NCBI GenBank assembly: GCA_949130495.1
Contig: OX422207.1
Span: 706,152,456 to 706,216,455 of the forward strand
DNA length: 64,000 nt
Reading direction: 5' to 3'
Origin: Sambucus nigra
Lineage: Eukaryota > Streptophyta > Magnoliopsida > Dipsacales > Adoxaceae
Part shown: positions 58,578 to 64,000 of the stretch, in pieces
How the letters are laid out: each line of letters starts with the position of its first letter
Position numbering within the stretch: the stretch's first letter is position 1
Notes under the pieces: generated by a model
Told to the model about the DNA's origin: nothing
The model's database searches: none
Seen by the model: only the letters and a program-made list of their open reading frames with translations
Made by a program: the position numbers and the translations under genes

Positions 58578-58594
58578 TGGCGCCGTCTGTGGGA
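58578..58594 (+). other. Primer binding site, TGGCGCC type
   Basis: TGGCGCCGTCTGTGGGA, three bases after the LTR. This differs from the initiator-Met site used by the other elements here and is usual in Tat-type elements. Confidence 0.85.
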
Positions 58595-58757
58595 ACAAGA
58601 AGACATCTCTTCCTTTGTACAGCTTGACCTCACTGGGCACTCTGGTGGTGAACCAACACTCCCCCTGAGAGGAGGTGTTTCACCATTAAAAGATACCCAC
58701 TAAGGTTCCCAAGCTCACCAGTCTTTTCTTCAGTTCAACTTCTCATAGCTCAAGCAC

Positions 58758-61700
58758 ATGGCACATGAGATGCCACCACCACCACTTCCCCCGCCAGATG
58801 AGGGGGGAAGACCTAGTTCCAGTCAGCCGTCGCCTCAGTCTGAGATGGCTGATGTAGCGGCAGCCTTAAAGTCTCTGGCAGCAAGCCAGCGGATGATGCA
58901 GGAGCAGTTCACAGCTCTAAGCCAGAACATACTAAGGGCACCAGGGGTTTCACCTGAGATGATTACTCCGGCAGCAGCTCCAGGACAGCATGGGGCCAGG
59001 GGGCCACCCCAGGCACCACGCAAAGACCTGCCACCCCCTCAGCGGTGTAGGGATGTTGCTGACCCCCGGCGTCTATGCCTGGGGAGGCAAGGAAACCCTT
59101 GACCCGAGGACAGGTATGACGATCCGGAGGGAGAGGAGGCCCCTATAGAGTGCTGGGAACCCTATGAGGTCTCCAACAATACTGTACGACCTCTCCAGGA
59201 CAGTAGAGGAAAGTGCGGGAGACCAAACCCTGATGATCGCCCGAGGGGCTCTACTTTTGATCGCTTGAGTAGGGGGTCGACCTTTGAGAGGCTAGGCCCA
59301 GTAAATGACCTGCGGGAACAGTTGTCCAGGCCAAGAAGTGCGGCGAGATCCAGGAGGGGGGCAGTAGATGGCCGACCCCGAGGACGAGATGACGACCAAA
59401 GGGAAGTGAACAGCCGACACAGGCCTGCTGCAGCAGAACCCTCCGTCCACGTCGGAGAGGCAACAGGGGATAACATCGTCCAGGCCGACCTTGTGAGGCC
59501 CTAGAATGACTCAATCCATCGGTTAGAGGATAAGATCGGTGATATACTGAAGATCCGAGACCCCCTTCAGATGGGATATACCATAGGCTCACCCTTCGTA
59601 GCGAAGATAGTCAACTTCCCCACGCCATCGAAGTTCAAGCCACCTGTGGTCACCCCAAGATATGACGGGAGCACCAACCCCATCCACCATGTGGAGATGT
59701 ATCAGTCAGCGGCAGGCATATACTCTATCTCAGACGAGATGAGGTGTCGTGCCTTCTCTGGTACCCTGACAGGGGCTGCGCATGCCTGGTACACATCTCT
59801 TCCGAAAAATTCCATTGAAGACTTTAAGCAGCTGGAAGACCTATTCATCCACAACTTTTGCTTTGGGGTGAGGCCACAGAAGAAGACCACCCACTTGCTC
59901 TATGTTAAGCAGGGGAAGAATGAGAGTCTGAGGGACTACATAGCCAGATTCAATAATGAGAAGCTGGAGATGAAAGACTATGAGGAGAGCATAGCTATGA
60001 CAGCCCTGATTGGAGGACTCCAAAAGGGGAAGCTGTTATGGAAGCTTGCTGAAGACCCTTCGAGGACGATGGCTGAACTGCTGTCGACAGCAGGAAAGGT
60101 GATGAACGCCGAAGAGGCGATGGCTGCAAAATATAAAGACGAAAGAGGAGGTGCTAGTGGGAGTAAATACCCTAAGAAGAACAAAGAGGGGAAGAAGAGG
60201 TCCACGGATGACAAGTTCGCTGGGTACACCCCTCTGACGGTCAGCTGTGAACAGATTCTCAATGAGATAAAGAGTGACCGGTCCCTGAAGTGGCCTGAGA
60301 AGCTGAGGGCAGCCCCCGACAAGAGGAATAAGAACCTGTGGTGTGAATTTCACCAAGACCACGGCCACGTAACGGACAAATGCTTTGCTCTGAAAGATGA
60401 GATTGAGAAGATGTTGAAGGAAGGGAAGCTCAGAAAGTATGTCAATAAAGGTGCCTTCAAGAGGGTCCGAGGGGACGACCCCAGAAAGAAGCGAGGCGAT
60501 GCATGCAGAGAAGGTCCTAAAAAAAGAGGGGACGACCCTTCTAATGATGAGGACGACCCTGACCTCCCGTCGAGAGATGACCACGGCCCTGTCAAGAGGC
60601 TTAATATGATCTCGCTCGGAGTAGGAATGATCTCCGGGGGTCTTGCAGGAGGAGGGTCTGAGGTCGCCGACAGGAAGGCCCATGTGGCTGAGGCCAAGGC
60701 AGTGACAAAGACGGTACACGCAACCTCCCTGGAGGTCAAGTCAAAAAAGAGGAAGAAGGTTGATATAGACACACTGATAGTGGGATTTTCAAGAATGGAC
60801 TTCAAAGGCCTCTTAGCCCCACATGATGACCCTCTCGTCATCACTACCAGGGTGCACGGATGCGAGGTGCCGAGGATCTTGGTAGATGGGGGTAGCTCTG
60901 CAGATGTGATGTTTTGGCCATGCTTCAAAGCCTTGGGTCTCATCCATGCTAGACTCATCCCCTACCATCATCCATTGATTGGGTTCAGTGGGGAAAAGGT
61001 TCATCCCCTTGGGGTATATGAGGACGATGTGAGGATGGGGGATGAGTGGCCGAGATGGCTCACCAAGAAGGTCAGTTTCTTTGTGATGGACGAGCAGGTG
61101 TTTTCGGCCTACAACATCATACTGGGGCATGTGGCCCTTAAGGGGTTTGAAGCTGTGCCCTCTACGGTCCATCAGATGATCAAATTTCCTACCCCTTACG
61201 GGGTGGGGGAAGTTCAGGGAGACCAGACGACAGCGCGAGAATGTTACTACAACTCCGCTGAAGAAAAGGAGACACTCAAGAGGGCTACGACCACTTACAA
61301 TATTGATACCCTAGACCCCAGGGATGAGACGAAGCTGAAGAAAGGAGAGGCTGCGGAAGAGGTAGAATCCATCATCCTCGACGAGGATGACACGGAAAAA
61401 ACTGTCCAAGTCGGCAAGTCTCTGAAGCCCAATATCAAGGAAGACCTCGTTAAACTGTTGAGGAGAAGGCGAAGCGTCTTCACATGGAGTCATGTAGATA
61501 TGCCGGGGATTGACCCTGAAATCATGTGCCACAAGCTCAATGTGGTAGAGGGAACGAAGCCGGTGAAGCAGAAGAGGAGAATTTACTCCAGAGAAAAATA
61601 TGAGGTCATTAGGGACGAGGTCAAAAAATTAGAAGACGCTGAATTTATCAGAGAGGTCATCTAGCCTGAATGGCTGTCCAATGCAGTCATTGTCCCAAAG

Positions 61701-62160
61701 GCCAACGGGAAGTGGAGAATGTGCGTGGACTTCACAGACCTCAACAAGCACTGTCCCAAAGACACCTTCCCTCTCCCCCGCATTGACCAGATGGTAGACG
61801 CTACCGCAGGCCATGAGCTCATGAGCTTCATGGATGCCTATTCAGGGTATAACCAGATCTTCATGAACCCTGAAGACTCGGAGAGGACAACCTTCATCAC
61901 CGACAAGGGGACATACTGTTACAGGGTCATGCCCTTTGGCCTAAAAAATGCGGGGGCAACGTACCAGCGCCTCATAAATAAAATGTTTGAAGACCAAATT
62001 GGGAAGTCTATGGAGGTCTACGTAGATGACATGCTGACTAAGAGTCTAAAGGCTGAGGATCATGTGGCAGACCTGGAGAGGACCTTTAATACGATGGACA
62101 AATACCAGATGAAGCTTAATCCAGCTAAGTGTGTCTCCCTTGCTGCTGTCACGACCCGTG
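58758..62160 (+). pseudogene. Tat-lineage gag, protease and reverse transcriptase
   Basis: One frame throughout, from a Pro-rich start MAHEMPPPPLPPPDEGG at 58758. Stops: TGA 59100, TAG 59502, TAG 61662. The gag domain is at about 59700-60100 (TGAAHAWYTSLPKNSIEDF). A zinc-binding CEFHQDHGHVTDKC lies near 60340. The protease active site ILVDGGSSADVM (60885) has Asp-Gly-Gly where Asp-Thr-Gly or Asp-Asn-Gly is usual. RT begins near 61530, with CVDFTDLNKHCPKDTFPLP, MPFGLKNAGATYQR and the catalytic YVDDML (about 62020). The frame is lost soon after LNPAKC: the RT thumb/connection is deleted. Confidence 0.93.
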
Positions 62161-62163
62161 CAA

Positions 62164-63264
62164 GGTGAACGACTTTATGTGTACCTCACCGTCTCAGAGT
62201 CGGCCATCAGTGCAGCCATTGTGAGAGACGAAGACGGGATACAAAAGCCTGTGTATTTTAACAGCAAGGCACTCTAGGGGGCAGAGCAAAGATACCCGAG
62301 GATGGAGAAGTTGGCCTACTCCTTGATCCATGCCTCAAGGAAGATGAAGCCGTACTTCCAGTACCATACAATGGTCATCCTCACCGACTCTCCTCTTAGG
62401 CAGGTCTTACACAAGCCAAAAAAATCAGGCAGGTTGATGGCCTGGGCTATAGATCTGGGGGAGTTTGACATTTTGTATCAGCCTAGGACGGCCATTAAGG
62501 GGCAGGCATTGGCAGACTTCGTGGCTGAGTTCACTTGGGAAGATGATGAAGCCGAGGGTGAGACCCTCGGGAAGACAGATACACAACAAGACAGACCCAC
62601 TGACACACCCGCAGATAGGGCTGAGAAAAGCACCGCTAGAAGGAAAGCGACTGAAAACGAAGAGGGAAGATACATATTTAGACAGGGATCCCTCTCCGAG
62701 GGAAGTTTCTCAGAAGAATGCACCGTGTGGAATCTCTTCGTTGACGGGTCCTCTTGCGAAAGCGGGAGTGGAGCTGGGTTAATAGTATCAGCACCCGACG
62801 ACACAGATATTGAGTACTCCCTGAGGTTCAGCTTCAAAGCCTCCAATAACGAGGCTGAATATGAGGCCTTAGTAGCAGGCCTCTCCTTGGCCAAGTCTCT
62901 TAGTGTCGGCCAGATTTTGGTCCATAGTGATTCAAGGCTAGTAGTGAATCAGATACTAGGAGCCTACGAGTCTAAGGACGAGAGGATGGCTAGGTACCTT
63001 AAGAAGGTGAGGTCATTACTGAAGGGCTTAAGAGAAGTGAAATTAAAGAGGATACCTAGGCTCGACAATGGTCGTGCTGATGCCCTTGCGAGGTTGGCCT
63101 CGGCAACTAGGACAGACATCAGGAGGACGGTCCCAGTAGAAATTTTTCTTCAGCCAACTATTGAAGACGCCGAGGGAACACTTGGCAATTCCCTAAATGT
63201 TTCTCAGGAAGCTTCATGGATGGACCCTCTGATCAGATACATTAAAGAGGGTGAGATTCCATAA
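62164..63264 (+). pseudogene. Tat-lineage RNase H plus archaeal-type RNase H
   Basis: Frame shifted by one relative to RT. The first RNase H opens GERLYVYLTVSESAISAAIV, then a TAG at 62275, RYPRMEKLAYSLI and ILTDSPLRQVL. After a Thr/Glu-rich linker, the second RNase H (62725-63110) has all four acidic residues: Asp 62743 (FVDGSSCESGSGAG), Glu 62851 (NNEAEYEAL), Asp 62929 (VHSDSRLVVNQI), Asp 63079 (GRADALARLAS). The frame ends at TAA 63262. The second RNase H is the Tat hallmark. It is thought to replace or assist the first in removing RNA during reverse transcription. Confidence 0.9.
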
Positions 63265-64000
63265 GCAAGGCAAGAAAGGAAGAAGCTGAGGCACAGGGCT
63301 GCAAAATTCACTGTCAACGGAGACACCTTGTACAAAAAGGGGTTTTTTTCTCCCCTTACTTAGGTGTGCGCATCCCTCAGAAGTCCCTTCCATTTTGCAA
63401 GATGTGCACGAAGGATCGTGCTCAAGCCACATCGGGGGAAGATCCTTAGCAAAGAGGGTGATCACCCAGGGGTACTGGTGGCCGACCTTGGGGAAAGATG
63501 CAACGGCATATGTAAAAACATGTGACAAATGTCAAAGATTTTCCACCATCCCTCACCAGCCCCATCAGCCTCTTACTTCCATTACATCCCCATGGCCATT
63601 TGCAGTGTGGGGAATTGACCTAGTAGGACCCTTGCCTTGGGCCATCAATAACTATCGATTCCTCATCGTAGCCATTGACTATTTTTTGAAATGGGTGGAA
63701 GCGGAGCCGATGGTGACGATCACCGAGCAGAAGACCTTACAGTTCATCTGGAAAAATATTATATGCAGGTATGGTCTCCCCAACACCCTCATCTCGGATA
63801 ACGGGACTCAGTTCAAGAATGCCTCTCTACAGAAGTACTGTGAAAGGGTGAGTATCAAACAATTTTTCTCCACCCCTGGTCGACCTCAGGCCAATGGGCA
63901 AACAGAAGTTACAAACAGGACAATCCTAGATGGAATCAAGAAGAGGCTTGAGGAGGCAAAAGGAAGATGGGTCGAGGAGTTATATACCGTGCTGTGGGCA
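63265..64000 (+). pseudogene. Tat-lineage integrase, runs off the right edge
   Basis: After a frameshift near 63350 the third frame holds a zinc-binding HHCC region (VHEGSCSSH, then TCDKCQ) and the catalytic core: Asp 63617 (WGIDLVGPLPW), Asp 63797 (ISDNGTQF), Glu 63905 (GQTEVTNRTI). Spacing of 60 and 36 residues fits DDX35E. It inserts the element DNA into the genome. The core is intact by eye, but the upstream frameshift separates it from the rest of pol. Confidence 0.92.

Larger units (their letters stand above)
57680..64000 (+). mobile_element. Tat-lineage Gypsy retrotransposon with two RNase H domains, truncated by the window
   Basis: Order: LTR, primer site, gag, protease, RT, RNase H, archaeal-type RNase H, integrase. 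The second RNase H between the first and the integrase is the marker of the plant Tat lineage. Inserted into the leader of the Gypsy element at 54027. The left target-site bases would be TAGCT (57675-57679); the right end is not in view. GC content is clearly above the neighbours. Confidence 0.92.

Noticed and set aside
59162..61814. Long minus-strand open frames opposite gag-pol
   Set aside because: Shadows of the GC-rich coding strand; the plus strand has clear gag, protease and RT motifs.
1..64000. CRISPR arrays, operons, bacterial-type promoters or ribosome binding sites
   Set aside because: The sequence is plant nuclear DNA; tandem repeats seen are satellites, iterons or LTR repeats without spacer structure.

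Overview
The window reads as nuclear DNA of a flowering plant. It is AT-rich, with no operon structure and no intact host gene. Almost everything recognisable is a transposable element: Copia and Ty3/Gypsy LTR retrotransposons primed by initiator-Met tRNA (TGGTATCAGAGC), a tRNA-derived SINE, PIF/Harbinger, hAT and CACTA DNA transposons, MITEs and Helitron-type 3' ends. Species cannot be fixed from the sequence. The setting is heterochromatin-like, with long (TA)n and (CT)n tracts and nested insertions. Left part (1-8.7 kb): a minus-strand Sirevirus-like Copia gag with its primer site and LTR; a SINE with a 16-bp target duplication (3057-3254); a featureless stretch with a (TA)n tract; then a gag-only Gypsy element with two short LTRs (5653-8696). 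8.9-15.5 kb: an unusual element made of three ~2.05-kb LTRs separated by two 169-bp internal stubs that hold only a primer site and a polypurine tract, all inside one near-perfect 5-bp target duplication. 15.6-24.4 kb: a Harbinger MITE, then a 7.5-kb PIF/Harbinger transposon (16971-24447) with the same TIRs and a TAA target duplication. Besides its Myb-like ORF1 and a nearly complete DDE transposase (two stops), it holds two further Myb/SANT-like fragments, a 121-bp iteron array and an intron-containing plant mobile domain (PMD) gene. This is the most interesting object in the window. 24.5-33.6 kb: host gene fragments (a KEA-like coiled coil, an LRR receptor kinase C-lobe, one monoacylglycerol-lipase exon), two Helitron-like 3' termini, two inverted-repeat MITEs sitting in (TA)n tracts (one split by a 1.2-kb hAT element with an exact 8-bp duplication), and an LTR-like promoter region. 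33.7-51.8 kb: one minus-strand, pol-less Sirevirus-like Copia element with 1.6-kb LTRs, enlarged by later insertions: two Gypsy solo LTRs of 3.9 and 3.7 kb, a Copia-type LTR, and a GC-rich foreign block. 51.8-57.7 kb: a CACTA end, a broken Gypsy LTR, and a further 3.1-kb LTR of the same Gypsy family with its primer site. The leader of that last element is cut by a Tat-lineage Gypsy element (57680 to the window end) carrying gag, protease, RT, RNase H, a second archaeal-type RNase H and integrase, all broken by stops and frameshifts. Nesting gives a relative order of events. The CG-centred palindrome clusters that recur inside the LTRs of unrelated families are a second theme worth following.
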